Assembly (NCBI GenBank): GCA_004335735.1
Contig: QAXK01000799.1
Location: 47,748 to 111,747 of the forward strand
Direction: 5' to 3'
Source: Chlorella sp. KRBP
Taxonomy: Eukaryota; Chlorophyta; Trebouxiophyceae; Chlorellales; Chlorellaceae
Length of the DNA: 64,000 nt
The translations under genes and the position numbers were made by a program. Under the pieces are notes generated by a model. It was not told the DNA's origin. It did not search any database and saw only the letters and a program-made list of their open reading frames with translations. Every line of letters begins with the position of its first letter. Position 1 is the stretch's first letter. Positions 11,161-20,136 of the stretch are shown here, piece after piece.

Positions 11161-13741
11161 AGGCAGGGGAGGGGAGGGAGGCGGTGGTGAGCGCACTTGC
11201 GCGTTGCCCGGGTGCGGCAGAAGCAGCGGCAACCACGATGTTCCTTCTAACCCCGGCCCTGCTTCCGGTTCTGCATCCATTGCGCTTCCGGTTCTGCATC
11301 CATTGGCGTTGCCACGTCAGCCCTCCAGGTGCTCTCTCCTCCCCACGTCCAGACCATCAGCCATGACGACCCACCTGACGCGTCGTGGTGTCTGCACCCT
11401 GAAGGTCTGCGCTCCCTTCTTGTTGGCCGCCGTGAAGTGCCCCAGCAGCTGCCACGAGGCCTCCGCGTCAAACCACCTGGGCCACTCTGCGGGCGGGCCG
11501 TCCTTGCGCGGGTGCGCCTGGCGGCCCCGCACGCTGAACTCACGCACGCGCGACGAGTACATCTCCTTGTTGCTCAGCATCACCTCGTCCACACGGCCCA
11601 GCTGCGCGCGCCGAGGCAAAGGGCGAGGCATCAGGCATCAGGCAAAGCATGGTGGCAGGGGGCGTCTGGTTCACATGCATGTCTTCCGCGTGCTGTGAGG
11701 CCTACTGCGCGTGCTGTGAGGCCTACTGCGCGTGCTGTGAGGCCTGCTGCGCGTGCTGTGTGGCTTCGCATCCCACTGTTCTATGCGCTCCAGCAGGGCA
11801 AGGAGTGGGATTGCGCTGAGAAGGCACACAAGCTACGCACAGCCTGCGCTCACACGCCTGTGTCCCCACGGCCGTGACAATCCAAGTGCTTTGTCAACAG
11901 CCCCGTACCGGTAGTTCCCTCGCACGTACCTGCGACAGTTCGATGATGAGCCACTTGTGCGCCGAACACTGGTTCATGGTGTACGAGTCGTCGTCCCCGT
12001 CTATTGCCTTGTCGGGCTTGCGCGCCTCCTTGTTGGACGCCACCACGCTCGCGCCGTCAGCTGCGCACGGTGGCACCAGCGAACACGACAGCCAGACGCA
12101 TGAGCTCACAAACAGCACCCCACCACCATTACACGACACAGGCACCTGCCTACGGCACGGCGTGTGTTGACCCGTTCCACAGCCCACAACACGCTGCGGC
12201 ACTTGGGCCAGTCAGAGCAACAGCACCTCACCTGCGGCAGCCAGGTTGATGCGCCGCTCCTCAGAAGGCGAGTCATCCGTAACCCCACCATCCGTTGATC
12301 CCAGCACCTGAGCCAGCAAGTGCTCTGCAGTCGCGCCACCTGGAAGCGTGCCCGCACCCCCTCCCATCCCCCCACCTGACCCTCCCTCGCCCACCACTGC
12401 CACCAGCCCGGACGACGCGCCCCCCGCAGCGGCGTGATGTGCAAGGGTGCTGGCGTGCTGCTGCTGCTGCTGCAATGTCCCTGCCGCCGCCATGGCGTCG
12501 CCGATCCCGTCCTCCCTCGCCCACCCAAAGTCATCTGGCAAGGGGATGAGCAGCGGCGGACGCACGCCTTCGCCGTGCGCAGCAGCGGCACCAGCAGCAG
12601 CATGCTCCCCTGCTGCTGCCGCTGCACCGCCGGACTGAGATGCGTCCGCTGCAGCTCCCGCAGGGCGCCCTGAGGTAGCGTGGCCGGGAGACGGCTCAGC
12701 GCCAGAGGTCGCTCTCTGACGGGCAGCATGGGGCGGCACAGCAGGCTCCACCACTGGGTGCGTGACCCTCTCGCCCCGGGACCCTGGCTCATAGGATGGC
12801 GGCTGGGGCAAGCTGGCGTGGGGAGGGGCTGTGGGCGTGGCGTGCTGATGAGCGGGAGGTTGTCCCTGCCCGGCGTCAGAGCCTGCGTGTGCGGTAGGCG
12901 CGTCCGTTGATGAAGGTGGAGCATCAGGGCGGTAGCTGTGGTGGTGGTGGTGAGGAGGAGGAGGAGGAGGAGGAGGGGGAGGGCGGGCTTTGGCTCTCCT
13001 CCAGGCGGGGGCGGGGATGGAGGGAGGCGTCGGCGCCACCGTGTGGTGCAAGCGCCTGATCCCGCCTGCGGGTGGGGCTGAAGGTGGGACGTCGGTCAGG
13101 CTCAGCGAGTGCTGTGGCTGCCTGTTTTCCCGTGCTTGTGGCTTGTGGGTGCTTGTGTGTGGCGCGTCAGTGTTGCGCGGCGGTGGGGGCGGCGTGCCAG
13201 GGGCAGGTGTGCACTGCTGCCCATCCTCGCCGTCGGCCAAGCTGCCAGTGCACCGTGATGCTGCTGCCCCTGTCCTGTCGCTGACTGGCTGCTGCTGTGT
13301 CGTGTCCGAAGGCGCGCCGGACTGCGCGGGCCTGTGCGCTGCGTCCCCCTTGCCAGCCTGCAGGTCACCGCCACCTGCGTGCATCACACAGAGCCATACA
13401 GAGGTCAAGCCACCACTACGCTGTGGCCACCGTGAACAGCAGAAGGTGGCGACGGTGTCTGGGGCTCCCACCTGCAGCGTGCTCGTGATGATCGTCGCCC
13501 GTGTGGTGGTGGTGCTGCTGCTGAGACACCGTTGTCGCTGGTTTGTCCGGCGCAGCGACTGCAGGGCTCCATCGCGCACAGGGAGGACCGCCCCCCAGGA
13601 CCAGCAGAAGCAAGACGACCCAGAGCCTCGAACGAGTGTCAGTAGTGCGCTTGCGCGGCTGCCAGGCCATCCGCGGGCTCTGCGCCTCTGTCTGCACGGC
13701 TTCCCCGCCATAATGGCCATGCGCGCAATCACCGAGGGCAC
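7939..13741 (-). CDS. Mid-SUN domain membrane protein (SUCO/SLP1 class), very long
   Basis: Exons 13741–12232, 12060–11930, 11601–11375, 11113–9079, 8890–8729, 8558–8469 and 8271–7939 join in frame to about 1,495 residues. The SUN domain is spread over exons 2–4: VVASNKEARKPDKAIDGD, then HKWLIIELSQ, then EFSVRGR, LLGHFTAANKKGAQTF, and YLLLQFHTHYGAEEVCALNS with VLGVS. This internal SUN type marks ER/nuclear-envelope mid-SUN proteins. After it comes a Ser/Thr/Pro/Gly/His spacer of over 600 residues. Next is the family's conserved coiled-coil (NLFDLVKQ, then LLRLNQTRVWRYISSLVDVL) and a transmembrane segment (WAVLLYCSAVLALVLGIC) with a second hydrophobic stretch near the end. Plant members are usually about 500–600 residues. 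Whether 13471 to about 13360 is a small intron is open, because the frame runs through. The first Met is uncertain. Confidence 0.85.
11125..11157. repeat. (CA)n microsatellite in SUN intron 4
   Basis: About 16 CA units (TG in the transcript) end only about 10 bases before the AG acceptor of the exon that starts at 11113. They thus replace the usual polypyrimidine tract. Confidence 0.95.
11261..11306. repeat. 23-bp direct repeat, two copies, in SUN intron 4
   Basis: The unit GCTTCCGGTTCTGCATCCAT plus three bases occurs twice head to tail. It is intronic with no coding role. Confidence 0.85.
11688..11765. repeat. 21-bp minisatellite, about 3.6 copies, in SUN intron 3
   Basis: A unit that begins CGCGTGCTGTGAGGCCTACT is repeated with one or two substitutions. 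It lies inside the intron between 11602 and 11929. Copies abut without spacers, so it is not a CRISPR array. Confidence 0.85.
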
Positions 13742-13841
13742 ACGGTTTCTTCCGATTGGGACGAAGGGCGAGCGCCTACGCCGCCGTGACTCTTCTGCGT
13801 GTGAGGTTCATCTGAAGCTTAGCTGTACCGGAGCTGCTGCC
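13742..13841. promoter_or_regulatory. 100-bp divergent promoter SUN / LSD1-type gene
   Basis: Only about 100 bp separate the first ATG of the minus-strand SUN gene from the ATG of the plus-strand zinc-finger gene. Both core promoters and 5' UTRs must overlap here, unless the SUN start is one of the Met codons slightly downstream. Confidence 0.5.
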
Positions 13842-15068
13842 ATGGGGCCCGGCGGGATGCCAGGTGCGAAGCGAAGCAGGGGAGCGCAGGAAGCAGGCGA
13901 GCGTGCTGCGCCGCTCCAGCAGCGGCGTTGGCATCAGGGGACATTTACCCAGCTGCGGCACGCGTGGATTCACGCGCCTGCGGGCACTGGTCCGAAGCTA
14001 CACAGTGGGGCTCCGAGCGAGCACAGGCCCCACTCGTCAGCGTGCGTGCACCTCGTGCTTGTGCTCTTGCTCGCAGCACCGGCGCCTCACAGCCACCTGG
14101 TCTGCGGAGGATGCCAGACGCTTCTCATGTAGGTCGGGGAAGTCGCGCCGCGCAGCGCGGGCCCCTCAGCGGGTGCGCCGGCGCACAACTCGATCTGGTG
14201 CGTGCAGGCCGTGTTCTCAAGCGCTCTCTGCCGCGGATACCTGCGTCCGCAGGTATCCCCAGGGCGCAGCGAACGTGCGCTGCTCGCGCTGCAGCCACAT
14301 CACGCCGGCGCCACCTACAGCGGGCGCGGAAACAGCGCAGATCGTGTGCAACGGGTGCCGCGTGCTGCTCTCGTATCCGCGGGGGGCGCAGAGCGTGCAG
14401 TGCTCGATGTGCCACACCATCACCCAGGTGCGCAGCAGAGGCAGGCTGTATCCGCCGCAGTGGGGCTGGGCAGCAGGCTGTGCAGGGTGCAGCAGGGCGA
14501 TATCCGGGCAAAGGGGGGGCAGGATGGAGGGCGTGGGGCCACGCGCGCGGATCGCTGTCGCTGTGTCGCACGGCGCGCAGGTACCATCGTATGGGCACGT
14601 CGTGTGCGGAGGGTGCAGCATCCTGCTGATGTACCACCTGGGGGCGCAGAGCGTCAAGTGCTCGGTGTGCCACCACGTGACACCAGCGCCGGCGGGCGGG
14701 CCAGCAGCGATGCCACCGGGGCATCACGGGGGAGGGGGGGCAGCAGGGCCCAGCGGAGCAGGCACATCTCAGCAGCAAGCGGCGGCGAGTAAACCCGTGC
14801 AGACCGTCGTCGTCGAGCACCCCCCCACACTTGACGACAACGGCAACGAGGTGAGCTCTCTGGGGCGTCCTCGCCTGCTGCAGATGCGCGCGTGGTGATC
14901 CATGGGGGGCCACGCCGCAGGCGGGTGTGGTGGCTGGGTGCGGATCCGTGCGGGCGCGTTGCTGCCGGGTGCTCTGAGCGCGGATCCGGTGGTGCACTGC
15001 CATCTCAAATGCGCTTGCAGGTGGCAAACATTGCCGTGGGGGTCAAGAACACCGACAACGCGTCATGA
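13842..15068 (+). CDS. LSD1-type zinc-finger protein with three zf-LSD1 motifs
   Basis: Exons 13842–13863, 14077–14128, 14253–14427, 14581–14850 and 15021–15068 join in frame to 188 residues. Three C2C2 fingers of the LSD1 family are visible: VCGGCQTLLM with CSRC, CNGCRVLLSYPRGA with CSMC, and VCGGCSILLMYHLGA with CSVC. Introns split the first finger and separate the second from the third. The end, with VVEHPPTLDDNGNE and NIAVGV, matches the conserved tail of plant LSD1/LOL proteins, which regulate cell death and bind partners such as catalase and metacaspases. It should act in nucleus and cytosol. The first exon codes seven residues only; I chose it because its phase fits and the donor and acceptor are good. 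Confidence 0.9.
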
Positions 15069-15676
15069 GATTTTCTCAAGTGTACATTTGGTCTCGACAA
15101 TTTCTACCGGGTGGCAGCACCGCAGCAGCTGCCGCGTCCCCAAGCTCGGGCAAGCACGTCCAGAGCACGAATCGCAGATCTGGCACGTCTTGCTGCTGGC
15201 GCCAAGGACCGGTCTTTGCCCACCCTGCGGCGCAATTGTAACAACGATTCTGCCTGCGGAAGGTTGGTGACACCTCCAGTTTATTCGTTCGTCGTTGTGG
15301 TTTTGCGCTGGGTGGGGGTCCCAAGCTGCGCACCACCACCTGTTGCTGCGTGCTGACCATCTGACCAAATCTGACTCACCTGCTTCATTGTCTCGTGGTG
15401 GGACTGGTGGCCACTTGCTCGCTTTTGCCCACATCTTGCGCTGCATGTCCCGGCAATCATCAATCGGGCTGACCAAGTGCTCGTCTGGTTCCCCCATGAG
15501 TGCGCACAGCCCGCCAGTCACCCATCAGATGCCCAGCCAGTCCTCCAGCGATTGCGCCGCCGCAGCTGGTTTGGCTGGAGGCTGAGCAGTGGCAGGAGGA
15601 GCAGCCGTTGCCTGCAGGCAACAGGCGATTGCACGCGTGAGTAGGTCCACCTGAGTAGGTGGACCAGGACCAGAAG
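15069..15676. other. Convergent 3' region between LSD1-type gene and 15.7-kb gene
   Basis: These 608 bp are less GC-rich than neighbouring exons. TGTAA at 15237–15241 is a likely end for the LSD1-type transcript. The open frames here show no family resemblance, and I annotate none. Confidence 0.5.
15237..15241 (+). terminator. Putative polyadenylation signal TGTAA for LSD1-type gene
   Basis: TGTAA lies about 170 bp after the stop, a usual distance in green algae. Confidence 0.5.
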
Positions 15677-16678
15677 TTAGACCAAGCGCATTGCGCTCAC
15701 CACTGGTGTGCCCTTGGTGCCGATTGGGGCGGTGATGTTCAGCAGCTCATCGAGCTCGTCGTCATGCTTTGGGGGTGGCACTGTTGGCCCCCGGGCGTAA
15801 GTGCGTGGTGCTGCAGTGGATGCGGCGACGCCTGCGCTGATGGGTGCCGCTGCGCGCGCCCTGTTGCTGCCACTCATGCCGGTGAGCAGGCCATCCAAGT
15901 CATCCTCGACCACTGCTGGTGGTGGCTTGGGTGCTGCCGCTGGAAGCATGGGCTTGGCAGCGGCAGACTGCACTGGCAGGGCCGCCGCCTGCGGTTGCCG
16001 CGCCAGGGCTGATGCCGGCTTGACTGCCGGTGCCACAATCTGGTGCTCCTGCCCGGCCGCTGCGGCCGCTGCGGCAGCCGTCTGCAGTGAGGCTTTAGTG
16101 AAGGAGGAGGCACCCAGCAGTCCCTCCAGGTCGGCCGGTGACAGTTCTGCCGCGAACGCCGCGGGAACGCCAAGGAGTTCGCACACAGGCACGGCCTGCA
16201 TGCTCACCGCCAGCCTCTCCAGGTCCACCACCAGGTCCTGCACATGGCCACGACAGCCAAAGGGCCAGCACGCACTGCTGCTCTGGCCTGTGGGGCCTGG
16301 ATGCACGTTGCCAAGTCGCGACGCCTCCCGTACCTCTCCGACTTGCCCAGCTGGCTGCCGCTGCAGCTGCTGCTGCAGATCCAGCAGCACCTCGTCCAGC
16401 ATGCCTCTGAACCTGCTGCTCCCCGCCGCTGCCTGCAGGATGAGCTCTGTAAGATCTGCACCTTGAGAACGCGGCTCTGGCCCCTGCTGCTGCACGTCGC
16501 CCTCCTCCATCGCGGCGAGCACGTCGTCCTGAACATCGCGCTCATCGGCGGCCTCCCCTTCCCTGCGCTGGGCGTCGCGAGGCTGACCAGGGGGACCTCT
16601 CCTGCCTCCGTGGCGTTCCTTGGCGTGCCGCGCATCTCGCCACTGCCGTGCGGAGCGCTTGGCTGGAAGGTCTGCCAT
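15677..16678 (-). CDS. Uncharacterised protein with acidic DDLDxLL motifs
   Basis: Start at 16678 (MADLPAKRSARQW). The frame is open to TAA at 15677. A GTACGG donor and CAG acceptor (intron 16333–16238, 96 bp) keep the frame, giving 301 residues; without splicing it is 333. I do not recognise the family. Visible parts: a basic, charged N-terminus; a helical middle with LTELILQAAAGSSRFRGML and LLDLQQQLQRQ; a hydrophobic helix LVVDLERLAVSMQAVPVCEL; an Ala/Pro linker; and two acidic Leu motifs near the C-terminus, EDDLDGLLTG and DDELDELLNI. Such short acidic dileucine-like motifs are often partner-binding peptides, but that is inference. Upstream Met codons exist (16753). It converges on the LSD1-type gene. 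Confidence 0.55.
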   Translation of the reverse strand: MADLPAKRSARQWRDARHAKERHGGRRGPPGQPRDAQRREGEAADERDVQDDVLAAMEEGDVQQQGPEPRSQGADLTELILQAAAGSSRFRGMLDEVLLDLQQQLQRQPAGQVGEVREASRLGNVHPGPTGQSSSACWPFGCRGHVQDLVVDLERLAVSMQAVPVCELLGVPAAFAAELSPADLEGLLGASSFTKASLQTAAAAAAAAGQEHQIVAPAVKPASALARQPQAAALPVQSAAAKPMLPAAAPKPPPAVVEDDLDGLLTGMSGSNRARAAAPISAGVAASTAAPRTYARGPTVPPPKHDDELDELLNITAPIGTKGTPVVSAMRLV

Positions 16679-17037
16679 CTCTCCTGGTCTGCTGCTGGTC
16701 AAGGCTTGAGGCTTGGCATTACAGTGTGAGAGCGGGTCCGCATGAGTCCTCATGGCGTCCAGGTCAGGAGTCAAGAACAACGACAAGTCAGGTGAAAGTG
16801 TCCCCGTGCAATGCACCGCGCCGCAGGCTACACGCCCTGGCCCCCGGAAGCACAACACGTGCAGCCGACTGGTGGTGGGCCAGCACGCCTGAGAGCACGC
16901 ACGTCCCGCTGCTTCTGCTGCTGACGCGCCTGCCGCTGCAGCAGTATAGTATACGGCCGCCTTCACGCCGCCGCAGGCGCCCTTGCTGGTGGTGCTGCTG
17001 CACGTGCTGTCAGCTGACGCCTCTGCATGCAGAGGCG
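16679..17037. other. Intergenic region between Y14 stop and 15.7-kb gene start
   Basis: These 359 bp between two minus-strand genes must hold the Y14 3' UTR and the promoter of the next gene. A perfect palindrome at its right end (17015–17040) runs into the Y14 stop codon. I saw no gene. Confidence 0.5.
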
Positions 17038-17040
17038 TCA
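17015..17040. repeat. Perfect 26-bp palindrome overlapping Y14 stop codon
   Basis: The 13-base arm TGACGCCTCTGCA is followed at once by its exact reverse complement, with no loop. The last three bases are the TGA stop of Y14 on minus. Each end begins with TGACG, a bZIP-type half site. Confidence 0.95.
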
Positions 17041-17805
17041 CTGCCTCCCCCGAGGTGCCCTGCCGCTGCGTTTGACGTCTCCCTTCTTGAATGCGTAGTC
17101 CACCTTGATACTCTGTGTGAGCAGCTCCGCGCCGTTGAGAGCATGGATGGCTGCCTGCGCCTCTGACTCCTTCTTGTACTCGACAAGGGCGTAGCCCTTC
17201 ACGTAGCCTGTCTGCCTGTCCAGGTTCATGTAGATGTTCTTGACCTCGCCGTACTCGCTGAACGCCTCGTGCAGGTCCTCTTCCTGCGGGTGCGTCGCGC
17301 CAGGTGCGCGTGACGGGTCCATGTCATGCCAAGGAGAACGGGCAGCGGCTGCCGCAGCCGCACCACCTCCATCCAGCCCATGCATGCTCCCATGCACGCA
17401 CTCATGCGCTCCCAACACAGCACAAATGAGTGGCGCCTGGCTCGACTCGCACACGAGATCGTCATGAACGAGTCCGAGCAAACCAGCCCCAGCCCGTGGC
17501 ATGGTGAGCACACCATGCGCGCTGGCACGAGCCTGAATGCGTGCTGCTGCTGATGTGCGCGCTCCCCTGTTGTGACTCTTGCGCGCCGATCGGTCGCGCA
17601 CCTGCGCCTCCTCGTGCACGTTGGTCACGACGACGACCCAGCCCTCCACTGACGCTGTGGGCCCTGGCCCCGTGTTCGGCTTCAGCTCCGAGAACTTGGC
17701 GCGCCCATACCGAGACTCCAAGTCCTGCGTGTCGCGGTGCCCACGCCCCTTCTTCTTGTACTCGGGCCGGCTAGCGTCCTCCTCCATCTCTGTGTGGTCG
17801 GCCAT
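17038..17805 (-). CDS. RBM8A: Exon junction complex protein Y14 (RBM8A)
   Basis: Two exons (17805–17602 and 17283–17038) join in frame to 149 residues. The N-terminal part has ESRYGRAKFSELKP. The RRM follows, with RNP2 as WVVVVTNVHEEA, then EDLHEAFSEYGEVKNIYMN and DRQTGYVKGYALVEY carrying RNP1. The order and the acidic N-terminus match Y14, which pairs with Mago on spliced mRNA and acts in nonsense-mediated decay and localisation. The usual Arg/Ser-rich tail is nearly absent: the protein ends in SGRAPRGRQ, shorter than plant and animal forms. The gene faces away from the GT31 gene, with about 104 bp between starts. Confidence 0.95.
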   Translation of the reverse strand: MADHTEMEEDASRPEYKKKGRGHRDTQDLESRYGRAKFSELKPNTGPGPTASVEGWVVVVTNVHEEAQVRDRSARKSHNRGARTSAAARIQARASAHGVLTMPRAGAGLLGLVHDDLVCESSQAPLICAVLGAHECVHGSMHGLDGGGAAAAAAARSPWHDMDPSRAPGATHPQEEDLHEAFSEYGEVKNIYMNLDRQTGYVKGYALVEYKKESEAQAAIHALNGAELLTQSIKVDYAFKKGDVKRSGRAPRGRQ

Positions 17806-17909
17806 CGTAGCTACTGTGCTGGCGCAGCGCTGGGGACCCACAAAAGCAACATGGGGCTTGCGTGTGGGGGGAAGGAAGGGGAGCAGGAGGACAAGCAAGA
17901 GCAAGCCAC
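17806..17909. promoter_or_regulatory. About 104-bp divergent promoter Y14 / GT31
   Basis: It lies between the Y14 ATG (minus) and the first usable ATG of the glycosyltransferase (plus). No TATA element is evident. Confidence 0.5.
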
Positions 17910-19994
17910 ATGAGCACCAGGCGGTGGCTGCTGTGCGCCTACGCCTATTGCATCGTGATCCTGGGGCTCATCATCGCAAAGATCCTCCACCTCTACAGCA
18001 AGCTCACGCCGCGCCAGCGCAGCCCGCCAGTCCTGGAGCCTACAGCCAGCGACTGACAGGTCACCAGATGGCGGGAGAGGTTGCGCCAGAGTCTGCGGCA
18101 AGGCACCCGCGCCTGGTCATCTTCATCTCCACGTGCGCAGCCAACACGCGGCGGCGCCGGGCCATTCGCCGCAGGTGGGGTGTGCGCTCTGTGGTGTTGA
18201 AACTGGCTCTGTGGTGCTGGCGCGGTGGCTGCGTTGCCACCAGTGCGTGCGCTCACAGCGAAGCCGCTCGCTGTGATGCTGTGCCGCGATGTGTGCCGCA
18301 GCTGGTTCACGTACAAGTACGGCGCTGACAGCCCGCTGACGGCTGAGCAGAGGGACGACGTGCACATGGTGTTTGTGGCGTCGCAGTCCGAGCAGGGCTC
18401 TGTTCTGGCGGAGGAAGCCGTGAGTGCTGGCCACGGGGGGTGGGCGCAGGGCGCAGAGTCGCAGTGTTGCGCCATGTCTGATGGCCGTCTGCTGGCGGCT
18501 GACGTCTCCGGCCTTTGCAGGCGCAGGACGGCGACGTGGTGTTTGTGGACGCACCTGAGGGGTACGGCCACCTGTGGCGCAAGGTGCGTGCAGGACTGCA
18601 GCACATGCCGGTAGCACGTGGACCATACCACACTGCCCCACACCGCAGTTGCCGGGCCGTGTGTGTGTTGCTGCAGGCGCTGGTGTTCCTGCGTGAGCTG
18701 GTGCACGCCAGCCAACCTCAAGCCCTGGTCCAAAATCATGACGCTGACGCTGACGCAGCGCCTGCCACGGAGCAGGGCAGCGTGCAGGACGGCAGGAGCA
18801 GTGTGGCTGCCTGGTGGCAGCGGCAGGAACGGTGCGCAGCACAGGGTGACGCAGCGCCGGCGCCCCGTGGCATAGAGTACGCGATGCACGCGGACGATGA
18901 CAGCTACGTGCGCCTGGACCTCCTCCTCCCACTCATGGTTTGTGAAGGGGGTGGGGCGACCAGTGGCTGTGTTCTGTCTGTGTAGCTTGCAAAGGGGGCG
19001 GCCGGCTGCGGCAACCCAGGCAGCAGGGAGCAGCAGCGAGGAAAGACGAAGCACCAGCCCAAGCCAGAGCATGCAGGCGCCCGGCACCTGCAACGTCCAA
19101 CCGTGTGCTTCTCGTCTCCTGTTGTTGCTGCGCAGTGCACGTGGCCCCGCCAGCAGCACTACTGGGGTTACATCTGGGACGGCACAGGCGCCAGGTGCAC
19201 CGCGCCCATCCGCAACCCACGCAACAAGTCACACATGCCGGAGGAGCAGGTGTGCGGCAGCACTTGGGGTCATCTCGGCGCCCCGCAGAAAGGGCCTGGC
19301 AAGCGCTCACCGCTTGTGTGTGCAAGCGTGTGCCTGCAGTACGAGTTGGACTACTACCCTCCGTTTGCGTCGGGGTGTGGCTTTGTGCTGTCCTGGGACC
19401 TGGTGGTGGCCCTGGCGCGAGCAGCACCCACCTTGCCAGACTACCGCCTGCTGGTGCGTGCGCTCATACATGCTCCTCCTGGTATACCCCGTATGCCGCA
19501 AGAGTCAGCCGTACCAAAGAAGCTACGTCTGTGCCACAGGTGCAAGCCCTTCCTGTGCGTGTCCTTGCTGTCCAACAACCACGTGCAGGACCCTCCGTTT
19601 GGCATCCACCTGTGCGGGCCGCCGGACAGGTGCATCCTGAGCCAGAAACTGGTCCCCGTGCATGACGAGCGCGTGCGCCCATACCGCCCGCTCCCCATGT
19701 ACCGCCCCGACACGCTGGTGCAGGTGGGGAGCCCTTAGTGAGCACTCTGTCAGCGGTGCTGCATCTTGCGGCGTGGTGGTGGTTGTGTTGCATCCGCTCG
19801 CAGCGAGTTTGCTGCACTGCATGCACTGCGTGCAGCACTACATGCAGCCGGAGGAGATGGCGCCCTTCCACAGCCGCGCGCTGGGCCAGGGGAACGGCAA
19901 CGCGCCGCAGGCCAAGGGCGGAGAAGAAGACGGGTTCAGCAAGGCGGAGCAGCTGTACAACTCGCTCGTGGGCATGGGACTGCTGAGGCGGTGA
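17910..19994 (+). CDS. GT31-family beta-1,3-glycosyltransferase, type II membrane protein
   Basis: Catalytic exons 18068–18174, 18302–18419, 18521–18583, 18677–18937, 19136–19249, 19340–19453, 19589–19723 and 19836–19994 keep one frame. Family signs: RLVIFISTCAANTRRRRAIR at the start of the fold, VVFVDAPEGY, the acidic nucleotide-sugar motif HADDDSYVRLD, then WPRQQHYWGYIW and DYYPPFASGCGFVLSWDLV. A signal-anchor ORF at 17910–18029 (LLCAYAYCIVILGLIIAKIL) is offset in frame and meets a stop at 18054. A 38-nt GT–AG gap (18030–18067) would join it in frame, giving 396 residues with the usual Golgi topology. Otherwise the start is the Met at 18068 (356 residues) and the anchor is lost. It likely galactosylates glycoproteins in the Golgi; acceptor unknown. 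The exact acceptor before 19589 is less certain. Confidence 0.83.
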
Positions 19995-20136
19995 TCCGAG
20001 GCGGTGATCTGCCGTATCCCGTGAAAAAGATCAACTACCAACAGCTCCTCGCGAGACCAGGTGCTGGAGCGAGCAATCACGCGAGCAGTCACGAGTGGCG
20101 CATGCAATGCGTGCATCTGGTGCGCGTCTCGTGCGA

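Noticed and set aside
8821..11280. Very long minus-strand frame taken as a single-exon gene
   Set aside because: Its left and right ends run across clear splice borders (9079 and 11113). Only the middle is coding, as one exon of the SUN gene.
11688..11765. Regular 21-bp repeats as a possible CRISPR-like array
   Set aside because: Copies abut with no unique spacers, lie in an intron and diverge gradually. It is a minisatellite in a nuclear genome.
18054..18056. TGA in the GT31 gene read as selenocysteine or by programmed frameshift
   Set aside because: The Cys position has no counterpart in GT31 enzymes, and no slippery site is evident. A mini-intron or sequence error is simpler.
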